Notes under the pieces: model-generated
Told to the model about the DNA's origin: nothing
The model's input: only the letters and a program-made list of their open reading frames with translations
Databases searched by the model: none
Source: Roridomyces roridus
Taxonomy: Eukaryota > Basidiomycota > Agaricomycetes > Agaricales > Mycenaceae
Reading direction: 5' to 3'
DNA: 64,000 bases
Assembly: GCA_029378245.1 (NCBI GenBank)
Contig: JARKIF010000012.1
Location: 1,116,001 to 1,180,000, forward strand
Shown: positions 1 to 11,106 of the stretch, piece by piece
Layout of the letters: each line of letters opens with the position of its first letter
Position numbering within the stretch: the first letter of the stretch is position 1
Made by a program: the position numbers and the translations under genes

Positions 1-139
1 GATGTCATCCATCAGGGAAAGCCTCCTTTGGTATTCTACCTTGAATTACCGGTAATCAAAGGTAATTCGGCCAAATTCCCCGAAATACCAATGTTACCCA
101 AAATCTAGGGTAGAGGGTTAACCTTAGCCCGGATTAGCG

Positions 140-205
140 GGAATTACCCCTCCGATTGGTGGGAATTACCCCTCCGATTGGCGGGAATTACCCCCTGATT
201 AGCAG
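140..205. repeat. 20-bp tandem repeat, about three units
   Basis: The unit GGGAATTACCCCTCCGATTG repeats head to tail about three times, the last unit diverged. It lies just inside the left inverted repeat of the surrounding element and uses the same AATTACC word, so it looks like amplified subterminal transposon sequence. Confidence 0.75.
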
Positions 206-482
206 CAATTTGAGACCATTCACGCTGCTCATTCCAGCTTGGAGGCTCATATTCATCACAGAGGGAAGGTTAAAATGTATATATATATTCAAGCATTACC
301 TACCGTACATACATCAACAATAAACTACACTGCAACTATACTATGACCCACCAACTGCGTGTGGATGGAGGCTGACAACAACCACAGGTACCTGGATGAA
401 AACAAGGGTCAGAAATGGAATGGCATGGCACCGAGCAAGAGATGAAACATACATAGAGATGAGGAACATTGGTTCTGTACGC

Positions 483-735
483 CGCTGGATTAGTGTCGAC
501 AGCAGGAAAGAGAGAGAGGGCGCTAGATGAGGTGTCAGTATGTGGAAGTGAAGACACAGCGGGAGTACTTACATACCTTGACAGCCGATGTCAGATGTTT
601 CGAGAGTCACGGCGCTGGATTAGTGTCGACACCGGGAGGGCACTGGATGAGTGTCAGTATGTGGAAGTGGAGAAGTGGAGATGCGGTGGTGGTACTTCCA
701 TACCTCGGCAGCCGATGTCAGATGTTTGAGAATCA
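483..735. repeat. Imperfect tandem duplication, unit about 128 bp
   Basis: The phrase GCGCTGGATTAGTGTCGACA occurs near 611 and almost identically near 484. Both are followed by GTCAGTATGTGGAAGTG and then by CAGCCGATGTCAGATGTTT. The two units differ by small indels. No coding signal is seen between 206 and 1477; this duplication is the only structure I recognise there. Confidence 0.7.
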
Positions 736-1925
736 ATATACAGCGGCCTCACCTAGCAACGGCGGGCGTCGATGGATGTCAAGGCGGCGGCGGTGGCGTG
801 GCAGCAACCTGGCCAGCTGGTCAGTATATGGACAACGGAAGGGCAGGCAGCATATATGCACACACATGTGAATGGAGACAACTCTCGGTGTATATCTTCA
901 CGGCAAAAAACCAGAGGAATGTGTATATGCAGTTGCTTGCATGCCGGGTGGGAGCGGGATGCTGGCAGAACAAGAAGCTGGGTGGCGGAGGGGAGCGGCG
1001 GCGGTATGCAGCCAGCAAGAGAGGGAGGGAGATGGAGGAAGAAAGAAAGAGGTGAGCGGTTGACGTGTCATCCCGGACGGGTTAAGTATTCGATCGGTAT
1101 CACATTACGGAGGGCCTGGATCCGTATCGTTGTATCACTCTTACGGACGTTACGGAAGCCTCGGCAATGGACTTCACAAAATTTCGCCCTCCCGACCTCA
1201 TCTTCTCTCCTTGTATGCAGCCTTCTGCAGTCCATCTAGCAATGGAATTCCGTGTCCTACCGGTCTCAGCCTACCTGACTGAACATTTGGCACAAGTCAA
1301 TACATAATGTTGTCTAAAATTGTGTTTTTAGCTTGCTCGGGCACAGGCATATTGTATAGCTAGTAGCAAAGGTGAGGGGAGGACTGCATGAATGAGAAAA
1401 TGGGCAAGAATTTTGGGGTATCCACGGTAGTCGAGGTAAAGTCGGTAAATTAGCCGAATCTCCGAGATTTGCGCTAAATTACCAAAGGAGGTTTTCCCTG
1501 ATGTCTTTTTTCTCCGTTGCCAATCATCGAGCTCGTCATGGTGCCCGACAGCCGACCAGCCGAGAAATCCAGCACTTCCTCCGCCTCCGCTTCCGCTCCA
1601 TTTCCTTACCCCTGCTAGCTCAAAAAAGACCGGCTGATTCGAAGAAAGACAGTGACCGTCCATCGACGGCTGAGCCTCTGACGGGGCTGAGGAATCTTGA
1701 GCTGAGGGTTGTGGATGGGTTGTGGATGCAAGCCGAGGCTTGCTGGCCACTGGGCCAGTATCTTTTCATACTTTCGTCTCGGATGTGTTGCTCCGAATCG
1801 GGCTTCGGCTCATTGGGCCATCAGCTGTATCCAGCTTTGATTGGGTTCGGGATTGGGATGCCGAGCTTATGCTGTCCACATTACTCGTGTAGTGAGCTGG
1901 CCTGTGATTAAATCAGCTTAGCCGG

Positions 1926-1959
1926 TTGCGCGCGCGCTGGATGTTTGGCGCGCGCGCAA
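1926..1959. repeat. GC-alternating hairpin
   Basis: Two 12-bp arms, TTGCGCGCGCGC and its exact reverse complement, flank a 10-nt spacer. Alternating purine-pyrimidine GC runs can adopt Z-DNA or a stable hairpin. It sits in the otherwise featureless 1501-1983 interval, just past the 3' end of the helicase remnant. Confidence 0.8.
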
Positions 1960-1983
1960 AATCAATTTTGTACAAACGAACCG

Positions 1984-3315
1984 TCATAATCCCTGGTACG
2001 GTGACAAATATGCGTGCTGGGATGACAACGGGCTCGAGGACTGTGGGAGGGTGTAACGTGCGGGAGTAGCCGGGTAGGAATAGGAAGGCCAGGGTGACAT
2101 CGGTGTCGAGGGCGTCGGCGGCATTGCATAGTATTGATGTGTTGGGGTCGGAGTTGCCGACAGGCGTTGTGGCGTCGTAGGCTGGGGTGTATACGTGGAT
2201 GTTCCTGGGCGTGGGCGTGTCCTCGATGGTGCATCAGTGTCTTGAGCCGTGCCGTGGGTCGGATGGGTGCGTTTGGCCGGAAGTGACGCCGTACTCGAGG
2301 GACCGGTCATTGAGGGAGTGGATGTAGATGGAGGAGGCTGTGGAGCGGTCGCCTTCTTGCGCGGAGCTGGGGCTGGGAGTGGTGGTATCGGCAGCTTGTG
2401 CATGTACTCGAAAAGCTGCCGCCCGAATTCATTCCAACGCGACCAGCTGGATTGAAGCAGCTGCTGCAATGGAGCGATGGTGTCGATGGGTCCAATTGAA
2501 GCGAGTAGCTCACATGTCGTGTCGTCGAGGATGGCATGAGGTGCAAAAAGAGCATGGGAGAAATGCTTCCTCTTGATCTCACGCCGCCAATTGAATAGGG
2601 CTTCTCGGACCGAATCGACGGCTGGCCCTTTACGAATGCCCTTCTGCCTGGCTACTCGACAGGGCTTGCTCGGACGCGTGTGGTCGAATAGCTTCGGATT
2701 GCAAACATCGCAGCAGGATTCCTTTGGTACGGCTACAGAAACATCAGCTTGTCTCAAGACGAATCAAGGAGCACTGACTGGGCTCTGCATTCCGGAAGAC
2801 TCGAGCCAGCATCCTTCGGCGACAGGTCGTGGTTTGAACCAATGCATACAACCCCTCCGCAGGCGCATCCACGGGAATCTCGGCCTCAGAGTCTGTCAGC
2901 GGTGACAGGCCAAAATCATCCGCTCCTCGGGACCAGCCGCGCTTCAGCCCATGGCTCTCTGCATAGTCCTTCCCTTTCCCTTTCCCTCGACCCCGTCGAC
3001 CAGTTCCACCACGTCCGCCTCTGCCTCTTCCCCGTGCACGCACGCCTCCTCCTCGTCCCTCAGTGGGAGCTGCTACCGTCACCACGTCTGTTGCACCAGC
3101 TGTCAAAGGGCCAGTTTCGAACGCCGACTTCTCCACAATCATGACGGCGAGACCTTCTTTTCCGGGACCACGGGCGGCACGTCCAGCGCGTTGGACCCAA
3201 GACGAAAGGTTCTGTGGAAGCTTCCATTGGACGACAAGTGCTATGTCAGGTATATCGCAGCCCTAGAGAGAGGTACGTCAAGTCGAATTAGATGAATATT
3301 GCTGTACAACTCACC
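1984..3315 (-). pseudogene. RecQ-type ATP-dependent helicase, C-terminal remnant
   Basis: Reading leftward from 3315, an exon ending DAAGM is followed by a 52-nt intron (3314-3263). The next exon starts GCDIPDIALVVQWKLP and continues into WVQRAGRAARGPGKEG, which is helicase motif VI with its arginine fingers. A basic Gly/Arg-rich linker follows. A second intron (2778-2733, 46 nt) joins RNAEPT to VPKESCCDVCNP, the cysteine-bearing zinc region seen in agaricomycete RecQ-like proteins; a Pro/Ser/Thr-rich tail ends at 1984. Motifs I to IV (Walker A, DEAH) are absent upstream: the readable helicase frame fades before 3320 and the promoter of the divergent DUF6589 gene begins there. It is therefore a 5'-truncated copy, probably non-functional. 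Family level (RecQ) is likely but not certain without motif I. Confidence 0.75.
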
Positions 3316-3418
3316 ATCCCAGCAGCGTCAATGCCAGACATCCTATTGAGTCGTGGTCGGAAGGCTGAAGATTGTGGCGAGGAATGTACCTAGCGAGACA
3401 GGGGAGATGTGGTGAGCG

Positions 3419-3425
3419 TATAAGA
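3419..3425 (+). promoter_or_regulatory. Possible TATA box of the DUF6589 gene
   Basis: TATAAGA lies about 33 bp upstream of the ATG at 3458. The spacing is short, but many fungal genes have short leaders. Support is positional only. Confidence 0.3.
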
Positions 3426-3457
3426 GGCCGCGGAGAAATTTCCTAATTTGGCACAGC

Positions 3458-6400
3458 ATGGCGTCGCGCAAGTCCTCTAATCGCTACGCCGTCTTCAGCT
3501 CTGACGATGACCTGCAAGATGAAGACGAAGAACTTCTCCCTCCCCTTGACCTTGGTACCCTTCCACCGTCAGACCCCCCAGACGAGACTTCTTCTGGCAG
3601 TTCTGACTCCGGCCAAAAAACCCCTATTGCCACTCAAGCGCTCGCCGATCCGTTTTCAAGCCCTGTGGAACCACGAGGCCGCCGGATGTTTCGTGCCAGA
3701 CTTGACTCCTCCTCGCCAGTGCGCATGTCCTCGGCACCACCACCAGAAATACCCGCTATGGTGGAGGAGCCCGGTGAGATCATGGCCAGCGACGACTCGC
3801 TGTTCACACCCGAGCAGGAGGCAAAAATCCTGAAACAGCGCAAGCAGCATCGAAGACTCGAAACTCGTCGAGCCAATCGCTCAAAGAAGGTCTGCCTCCT
3901 CTTCTTTGTGCAATTTGAATCAACACTTACATTCACCAGGACGTTGAGGCAGAGGAGGCGAGAGAGACTGCGGAAGCCAAGGCGGCGGATGAGGCAGCCG
4001 CAGTTTTATTCGCTCGCAATGTGCTGCTGGGCCGTATTCTCGATGATCTCCATACACATGGCATCTCGTTCGCTGAACTCGCCGATTATGTCTTTGACCC
4101 GGCGACCAAGTTTGCCGTGGACTGGCGCTGGCGCGGGTTCTTCTTCCACCGTTCATTGGTTGAGCGTATTTTTGGGCATTGGACGAAGTCTAATGAAACG
4201 ACGAGGGCATTCATTGATGAGTGGGCGAAAAAGCATGTTGCTACAAAGGTCTACGCAGAGGGACGGCTCATCACATCCTCGGCCATTCTCCGGAAGTCTA
4301 AGAAGAGTGTCAACGCACAGTTCTTTCTAGGGTTCGACCTTGCAGCACTCACTCAAACGCTTCGCGAGAAGGCGCCGTTTGCCTTCTCCATCCTTGATGC
4401 GTTCTCCGACACTGCTCGTCAAATCTCCCAGAGGACGCCCAATTTCTTGCGCCGGAAAGAGATGGTGAGTGAACGGCACCACATCGTTCGCGTAGCTCAC
4501 AAATTGCTAGATGAAAGGGACGGCAGCATTGAATCTACTCCATGGTCGAAGTCAGATGAACAATTATCCTCAGGCCGTGACAGGCACATACCTTGCAGCC
4601 ACTGGCGGCCAACGACAACATTACTCGGTTCTGGGTCTGTATGGCTTTTCCATGAGCTATGCGAGCATTATTTCGAAGGGCGGTGCGCGCGGGGTGAGTG
4701 CGGAAGCAGAGAAGCGTGTCAATGTGGCTGTGAGTGTCAATCTGCTCTTTCTCACCTGCACTCTGAATCATCCTCTGCCCTTCAGGATGGCAATCCTGAC
4801 GACCCGGATGCGCCTGTACCGCAGCCCATCGAACCTGAGGATCCAGAGAACGACGCTAGCAAGAGCAAAAGCAAGAGGAAGCGCATCCGCGGCCCCGGTC
4901 TCTTTGCCTTCTTGCGCGACGCGTGTATGAAGGAGACTCGGAATCTGGCGGCTTCACGGACATGCCTCATTGTCTACGACAACATCAATATGATGAACCG
5001 GATTGCTGAACAAGTTATTGGGCGCAAAAGTGAGTCTTATATTCACGAGTGTGGTCTGAGCAAACCTTTTGGGCAGGCGCGCAAGAGAACGGCACCTGTG
5101 CGACTTTGTTGCCTCTCCACAACGCCAACCGTGAACATCTTCTCACTGCCGACCTCGACAAGTCCATTCTCTCTGCCAGCCCGCTCACTGTCGACGACAT
5201 CGCACTCAAAGCCTCCGAGACCGAATTCTTCGTCCAGAACATGGTACACACTATCGTGCGTACCATTGTCTTGTACGGGGGAGAGGGTTTCCAGAGATGG
5301 AAGGACGACATGGCTGCCACGCAACCGGTCAGCGATGAGACCATCGCTGTACACGAGACGCCACTGCACCCGCTCCCGACGATGGAAATCGACGAGAGCT
5401 CCATCACGGGCAACATTGAGGTCGTGGAGGAGATCATGCGCGTCCTCGGCTTCAAGACGGACGACCCAGAATACGCCAAATACATCCTCCTCATCGCTGG
5501 TGACCAATTGACAGTAGCGCGTCAGCGCTCCATCTTGAATGTACGTCTGGGGCACGAGAGCGCCCCTCACTCCTGGCGGCACATTGTACTCATACCCGGT
5601 CTTTTCCACGCGAAGATTGCCGACTGTCACGGCGTTCTCGAGACCCATTTCGGCAAACCGACTGTGCGCAGCCCCGGCAGCCTGGGCTTCCACAACACTG
5701 TACTCGACCGGCTCCCCATTACTCTCACCTCTCTACCCCCGTTCCGCACCTGCCGTGACTTGATCATGGTCTCACTCTACTCTCCGGTCCTCCACTGCCT
5801 CCTCCTCGTCTCTGGCAAGGACTCACTCGACGAGTGCGCGCGGTCCATCAAGAGTTACGACACCCTCCTCGACTACGCAGAGAAGATCTACTCGACGTAT
5901 GCGGACGTCGATCGTGTGCAGGAGCTTCGTGAGAAGCGCATTCCGGAGGAGCGGCAGCGGGATGCGGCGGCAAAGGCAGCAAAGCAGGGAGGAGAGAGTG
6001 CCGGCAAGGAACCGCTGCCGCACGTTCGGAAGGGGGACATGGTCTTTGAGAACGCCGTCCTCTTCCTCCGCGACGCCCTCATCACACGTGAGTTCTCCGA
6101 CGCTGTCAAAACGGGAGACTCTGGCCGGATTGTGATGGTTCTCCGCGTCTGGGCATTCAGCTACCGAGGCAATGGTCGCACCAAGTACGCACATGAGATG
6201 CTGCATCTTTTGCACAATCTTATCAATGTATGGACGAAGGAGCTCCGGTACGCTCCCACCCCACTCATTGATCCTTTCACTGATGCTGCACTCAGATCTA
6301 TTGTACTGCAAAATTGGCTCGCTAATCCTCAAGGAAAACGGAACGCGTTTGTCGAGATAGATCTTGTCCAAGAACACTTGAATTTCTGGATCAAGGTATG

Positions 6401-7707
6401 TTTTCCTCGTCCCGTTCTGTACCTCTGTCTAATACACTTCTCAGCGAATTTACAAGGCAGATGGAGCGGGACACTCCTGGGACTGGCTCTCCCTGGTTTC
6501 TCCTTGTATCGACGTCTTCCGCAAGCTAGCCACCAAAATCAATGTCGACCTCGGTGCCCGCCAAGGCTCCAAGCATGCCACGCCCGACCTTACGCGCGAC
6601 ATCGACGCCCTGATGGGCAGCCTCGCGGAGCACGAGGTTCCGAGTCTTAAAAATTTATTTTTAAGCTCGGTCTTATCGGCCCGTTTTCCGCCAAAGTGGG
6701 GTCCAATTTTTGATCGATGACGTCTTTGACTAGTCATTTGTGCTTAGTAACAAATACGGATATCTCCCGGTTTGCTCCCGGTTTCCCGCTTTTTAACGAT
6801 CTCCACCGACGGGGGCAGCGGAACGGCAACTGGCCACGGAATTCTTTTTGACAGCCGCTGACAGCGGCCGCGCGCCTCTTGCTTCACACCACACAGAAGT
6901 AGTTGAACATCTCCGTACCACTTAATATCCATTTCTGTTGACTCTCCCCAGACTCCAGGCATTCAAGTTGAACTCTTGCACTTTCCCTTTCTAATCTCGA
7001 GACTGTACCACTTCAAATTCCCAGCCTTGCCGTGTCCCAACCTGAACCTGAGTACTTACTACTGTCCTTATGGTGAATTTGCTTGAATACAATCTACTGA
7101 TTATTGATCTCCCCTCCAGAGCCTCCTCTCAGCCTTTGTCTCGGTGTCCTTGTCACTTGAAATGGATTATTGCACTAGTAAGTCCCTCGTCGGAATCTAT
7201 TGTTCTTGCTGCTATACAAATTCAATACCTTGGGCCTTCCCTTCCTGTCTCCACACCCCCAGACTCGGATTGCCATGTGCTAGCAATGGCCCATAAAAGC
7301 AGGTATATGTCGTGAAGGAGGGCCGTGTCCTGGACGATGACGAGAAACCCGTACCCGATGTCATCTCTGTCGGTGTCGCCGCCCTAACTCAAGGCACCTC
7401 GACAACACCTCTCGCTGATTTCAACGAACAATTCAATCTCATGCGCATGCGTCGCGGCCTCACTGCTGTCTCCGACCTCCTGACCACTTCATCCATCACG
7501 TCTGCCGACACCTCCCGTACACCAGTCGCAGGTGATGCCGAAGCCGAAGTAGAGGGCCTCCCGGATCTCCTCGAAGCGGATGACAGTGATGACGAGTCGG
7601 ACGCCGGCGAGCTGATGGACGACGTGGAAGATGATCTCTTTGCTGAGTCTCCGACGTTGCCGCGTTTGGACGAAGGAGATGTCGAGCTTGATATGGATGC
7701 TGTATAG
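3458..7707 (+). CDS. DUF6589 domain protein, carrying two transposon insertions
   Basis: The start at 3458 opens an acidic, Ser/Pro-rich disordered N-terminus. Introns are visible at 3890-3939, 4465-4510, after VNVA near 4730, after the codon stretch VIGRK near 5030, and near 6395-6445. The conserved core holds LIVYDNINMMNRIAEQ, AQENGTCATL, LLIAGDQLTVARQRS, IPGLFHAKIADCHGVLETHF and a GARQGSKHATPDL block, which I recognise as the DUF6589 family of agaricomycetes (function unknown). At 6638 an element begins; translation resumes at 7303 with VYVVKEGRVLDDDEKP. Joining the parts across one AGGT gives a continuous frame. The acidic C-terminus originally ended ELDMDAVPVWSLEDDYSGSE and so on to a stop at 8114-8116, but a hAT MITE placed directly after DMDAV now supplies a TAG and removes 17 residues. 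Whether it is active depends on splicing of the first element. Confidence 0.75.
6639..7300 (+). mobile_element. AGGT-duplicating element, copy 1 (introner-like)
   Basis: The element starts TCCGAGTCTT and ends CATAAAAGC, and is bordered on both sides by AGGT (6635-6638 and 7301-7304). Its first 32 bases fold as a hairpin, with arms CCGAG/CTCGG outside and CTTAAAAA/TTTTTAAG around a TTTA loop. The first nine bases, TCCGAGTCT, recur inverted as AGACTCGGA about 40 bases before the right end, followed by a second small hairpin with arms GCCAT and ATGGC. Copy 2 at 30294-31464 has the same ends and the same bordering AGGT. No coding capacity was recognised. Host codons on each side (GAG then GTA TAT GTC) join in fr[ame] if GT...AG is spliced from 6637 to 7302. 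The donor GTTCCG is a poor match to the GTRNGT donors used elsewhere in the window. Confidence 0.8.
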
Positions 7708-8048
7708 TGTTCACCACGGGTCACCCGCGGGTAGCCAGACGACGACCCGCACCCGTACCCGCGACAAACCCGACCCGTGCCACCGGGTACGGGTCATGAC
7801 CCGACCCGTAATTTGACGGGTTTTGGGGCGTATTCTGCGACGCTGGTGCCTGGAAGACGCTCTGGAGTGCTCTTTTAAGCGGTAAGCAAGGTCTTATGCC
7901 CTCGAAACACTGCACAGTCACCTCTCCGTCGAGTTCCGACGCGAATTGATGGCTTGAGTCTGACCCGCACGGGTTACGGGTTGTTCAACAGCGACCCGAG
8001 CCCGTACCCGCGACCCAGACCGGGTTGCCAAACCCGTGGTGAACACTA
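7705..8048. mobile_element. hAT MITE truncating the DUF6589 C-terminus
   Basis: The ends are perfect inverted repeats, TAGTGTTCACCACGGGT at the left and its reverse complement at the right. The 8-bp duplication ATGCTGTA is intact on both sides (7697-7704 and 8049-8056). The interior is rich in ACCCG/CGGGT words, as is typical of hAT subterminal repeats, and encodes nothing. Removing the element with one duplication restores DMDAVPVWSLEDD in the DUF6589 frame. The 344-bp size and 8-bp duplication make it a non-autonomous hAT. Confidence 0.92.
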
Positions 8049-8116
8049 ATGCTGTACCGGTTTGGTCTTTGGAGGATGATTATTCGGGGTCGGAGGGTGA
8101 GGAGGGTGATGATTAG

Positions 8117-8782
8117 GTGCTCTGTAGACTTGCTAGCCCTCGGTAATACCAGCTTTCTTGCAATCCGCGCTCGAGACATGTCCGCATCACAGCCACATCG
8201 TAATCCCAATTAGGAAGTGGTCGCTGACTCGACTCAAATTCATGAATTATGGTGGCACCTCGAGTGGCGACAGGGCTTTTGACATACCAAACGAGTTTTT
8301 TGGCCTGGGGGATGAGCTTCCGAGCTTTATCAGACTCAAGAGCTGAAGATTTACTCCTAGACACAAGTTGGGCTCAATCGGTAGAGAAGCAAAAAATATC
8401 CATTCTCAAATAGGTGGCTAGGGAACAAAAATCCGAAGATTTCGACGCTATTTTTCTAAGTCGAGCCTTTGAGTCGAGCCTTTGAAATGGCGGGGAGAGT
8501 TTCCATCACTGAAACACGTGACGTGGCGGCCCAGTCCGTCCACGAGGTTATCTGTGTTGTGGTTGTTTGGTGTGATGGCCGAGTGGACGTGACTGGCCCG
8601 CGAGTCTAGATAAAACTATGTAAGTACATCGTTGCATTATGAATCGCCACATGGTCCCAGGGCGCACGATACTAGTCTTCCCGGGAGCGTAGACCCTAAG
8701 TAACTTACTTCTTCCGAATTGATCCGGATTGGAATGCGAGTGTTTGGCATCCATCACCGCACTCACCTCACTCCACGCACTC
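8117..8782. other. Intergenic, no gene recognised
   Basis: Between the original stop of the DUF6589 gene and the MYND gene I see no coding frame with family resemblance. A minus-strand frame at 8113-8364 reads plausibly near its end but has no recognisable motif. Confidence 0.5.
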
Positions 8783-9256
8783 ATGCCTTCAAAATGCGCA
8801 TCCGTGGTTCACCGTCACGAAGGCGCCAGTCGGAACGGTCTGAACCACATTCCCCTCGGAAAAAAGCTTCCCAGCTTCGCTGAACTCCTCGATGTCGCCA
8901 AACCCGGGTTTTCTCCTCAGGATCTGGGCAAAAAAATCGCCTCAATGCTTGGTATTCCCAGTAAGTAATACACACGCTCGCTCAGACGTGCGCAGAGGTT
9001 CTTACCGAGATACACTTCAGATTTTGAGACACCCCGGGGACTCAAGCTATGCCACCAAACCTTTGGGGAGATTTCGGCCATCCTCGATACAACGTTCCTT
9101 CAGAGCCGACAACAGAGTGCAGACAATCGGAATGCCGCTGACCGTGTGGCAGTCGCCGTACTCGCAATCTCTGCGGGGATGGCACAGGATGATGATGTCC
9201 TCAGGAGCCGTTTTTTTACCGAGACTGGTGCGTTCCTTACATCTCTATGGCACATA

Positions 9257-9925
9257 TAGTGTACAATAAATAAAAAGTGACACAACCCAGTGAAAAACAC
9301 CAAAAACGACACAACTTGAGGGACTTTCGGCAAAAAACGACACAACCTGCTATCAATTGAAATTAAAACACGCACATCGAGAATCTGACCCAAAAAAACA
9401 ACACACCTCGGTTGTGGTGACATAAAATCACAAGACATAAATCAGAGCCCTACAAAAAAAAAAAAACACACCACCCTGGTTCGCATTTTTCAACCCCACC
9501 AGAAAAGTACATGTCTTCCGTAGCATGAACCAAAGGAAAGCGGCATCACACCGGGTGATAATGCCAAGAGATGCGATCTCGGGCGCATCAGCTTCATCAA
9601 AATACCTGCTGATGTGCCAAAAATATCTTTCCCCTGAACCATCATCATGATCATGAGCAACGGCTATGATATCCACAACTTCTTCATGGAGGCCACCGCA
9701 TCACTCAGGAGGCCCAATTTGTGGTTGATTCCCTTCCCAATGCTGGACCAGCTTCCGTGGAATGCTATCTGCACCAGCTCACTGCAATTCGAACCATTCT
9801 CTCAAATCTTGATGATCCCCATACCACTTCCGGGACCCTTGCGGGTCTAGAGGTCCTTCTTCTGGCACTCATAGAGCCGCTGGAGGATTTTCTGGCTCAT
9901 CTGCAAGCGCCATTATTGTACACTA
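9257..9925. mobile_element. TIR element in an intron, TA duplication
   Basis: The ends TAGTGTACAATAA and TTATTGTACACTA are inverted copies, each bordered by TA (9255-9256 and 9926-9927), as expected for a Tc1/mariner-type target. It lies inside the second intron of the MYND gene (9228-9967), whose donor and acceptor still join TET to PFQDFLDK. The right third, 9670-9930, is an open frame of ordinary codon use reading VVDSLPNAGPASVECYLHQL and on, unusual for a MITE. I do not recognise that frame; it may be captured host sequence or a transposase fragment. Confidence 0.65.
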
Positions 9926-11106
9926 TATGCGCCATACATCTCTCCTTCTTCATCCTGGGCTGAGCAGCTCCGTTTCAAGATTTCCTCGACAAAGCTATGA
10001 TGCTGCTTCACTCCTCGACTGTCAGACAGGACGTGATGGCCATCTTGAGCGACGTTACCCACATTAACAATACCGAAATCTTGCTTGAGATGGCACGTCG
10101 CACATCGACTATCCTCGATTCCGTCGAGCTCCATTGGGATGAACTCAAATATGTCGAGAAAGCTGCGTGTGTTCTCAGCCACGGCACTACCGCTGCGTTA
10201 GCCCGCAGCGACCGAGACTCGGCGATTCAGATACATGTTCCTCGCGTCCTCGAATTTCTCCTGAGAGTAGTCAGCCGTCCACATTCAACACCGCTCAGCT
10301 TCTACCATCTTCTCAGATTCTGTGCAACCAATGCAGGATACGATGGCTCCGCTCTTATTTTCGCCATCGACTTCCTCGTGGCCTGCTCTCGGTCCCCCGA
10401 TTTGGAAACTCGGATCACAGCGCAGGTTTCTCTTTGTCAAGATAGGGCAAGAAGCCCGCCAGTCGGAGGCCACACCTGGCTCGGTACGTGCCAAGCAGGT
10501 GCTCGCGGGCTATTGTCGTGAAGGGCAGTCCTACCAGGCTATGTGTCTGAAAGAAGACGCTCAGGTGTTGAGACTCCTCGAGAGATACAAGTCCGATTCT
10601 CAGGGCGATCTCTCGGAGCTCGCGGAGGAGCTCTCCAACCTCGTTCTGCGTCACGAATCTGTGGTCCGGTCACGTCTTCAACGAAATCGGCGGCTCGTCG
10701 ACATGACCGTGGCGTGTGCAGCAGCCGTCGAAAACAGCACAGGTCCAACTGCAAATATTCTCCGTCTCGCATTGCTTTTAAGCAAGAGGGAGCTACAACA
10801 GGCTTCAGAACTCGTGCGCGCGTCCCTGGAGCTTCACCCTTCTGTTGCCTTTTTCTACTATGTCTTGGCCGAGTGCAACGTCAATGAGTATGGCGTTTCT
10901 TCTGCCCTAGTCGCGGAAAAGGGACTTGAATGCTCCTCCATGACGAATTTTGTGCGGAGGCGACTCCGGTTTCATTCCGCCTTTTCGTCGCTACGTATCG
11001 TCTCAGCATTGGTGGGAGCATCGAGCGAGGTAACCCGCTTACAAGAAGCCCAGACCCTGATTGAGAAAGGTTCGCGCAACGCAAAGGCATTTGTCGACGT
11101 TGCCCA

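Larger units (their letters stand above)
13..1500. mobile_element. Non-autonomous hAT-like element with short TIRs
   Basis: The left end reads CAGGGAAAGCCTCCTTTGGT and the reverse complement of the right end reads CAGGGAAAACCTCCTTTGGT, so about 21 of 23 terminal bases form an inverted repeat. The CAGGG start and the many subterminal GGTAATT/AATTACC words are typical of hAT transposons. No transposase-like frame is visible inside; the interior holds tandem repeats. Only 12 bases of left flank lie in the window and they do not give a clean 8-bp duplication against the right flank (ATGTCTTT), so the class assignment is inferred from the termini alone. Confidence 0.6.

Noticed and set aside
1926..1959. 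GC hairpin as a transcription terminator
   Set aside because: Intrinsic hairpin terminators are a bacterial feature; in a fungal genome this is only a structured repeat.
4021..5511. Single long frame reading through two introns of the DUF6589 gene
   Set aside because: After 4464 and again after 5030 the frame loses family similarity, while the spliced exons recover it; the long frame is an accident of in-phase introns.
6639..7300. Element interpreted as a simple hAT or mariner MITE
   Set aside because: There are no matching outer termini and the duplication is four bases, AGGT, in both copies, unlike the 8-bp or TA duplications of the MITEs elsewhere in the window.
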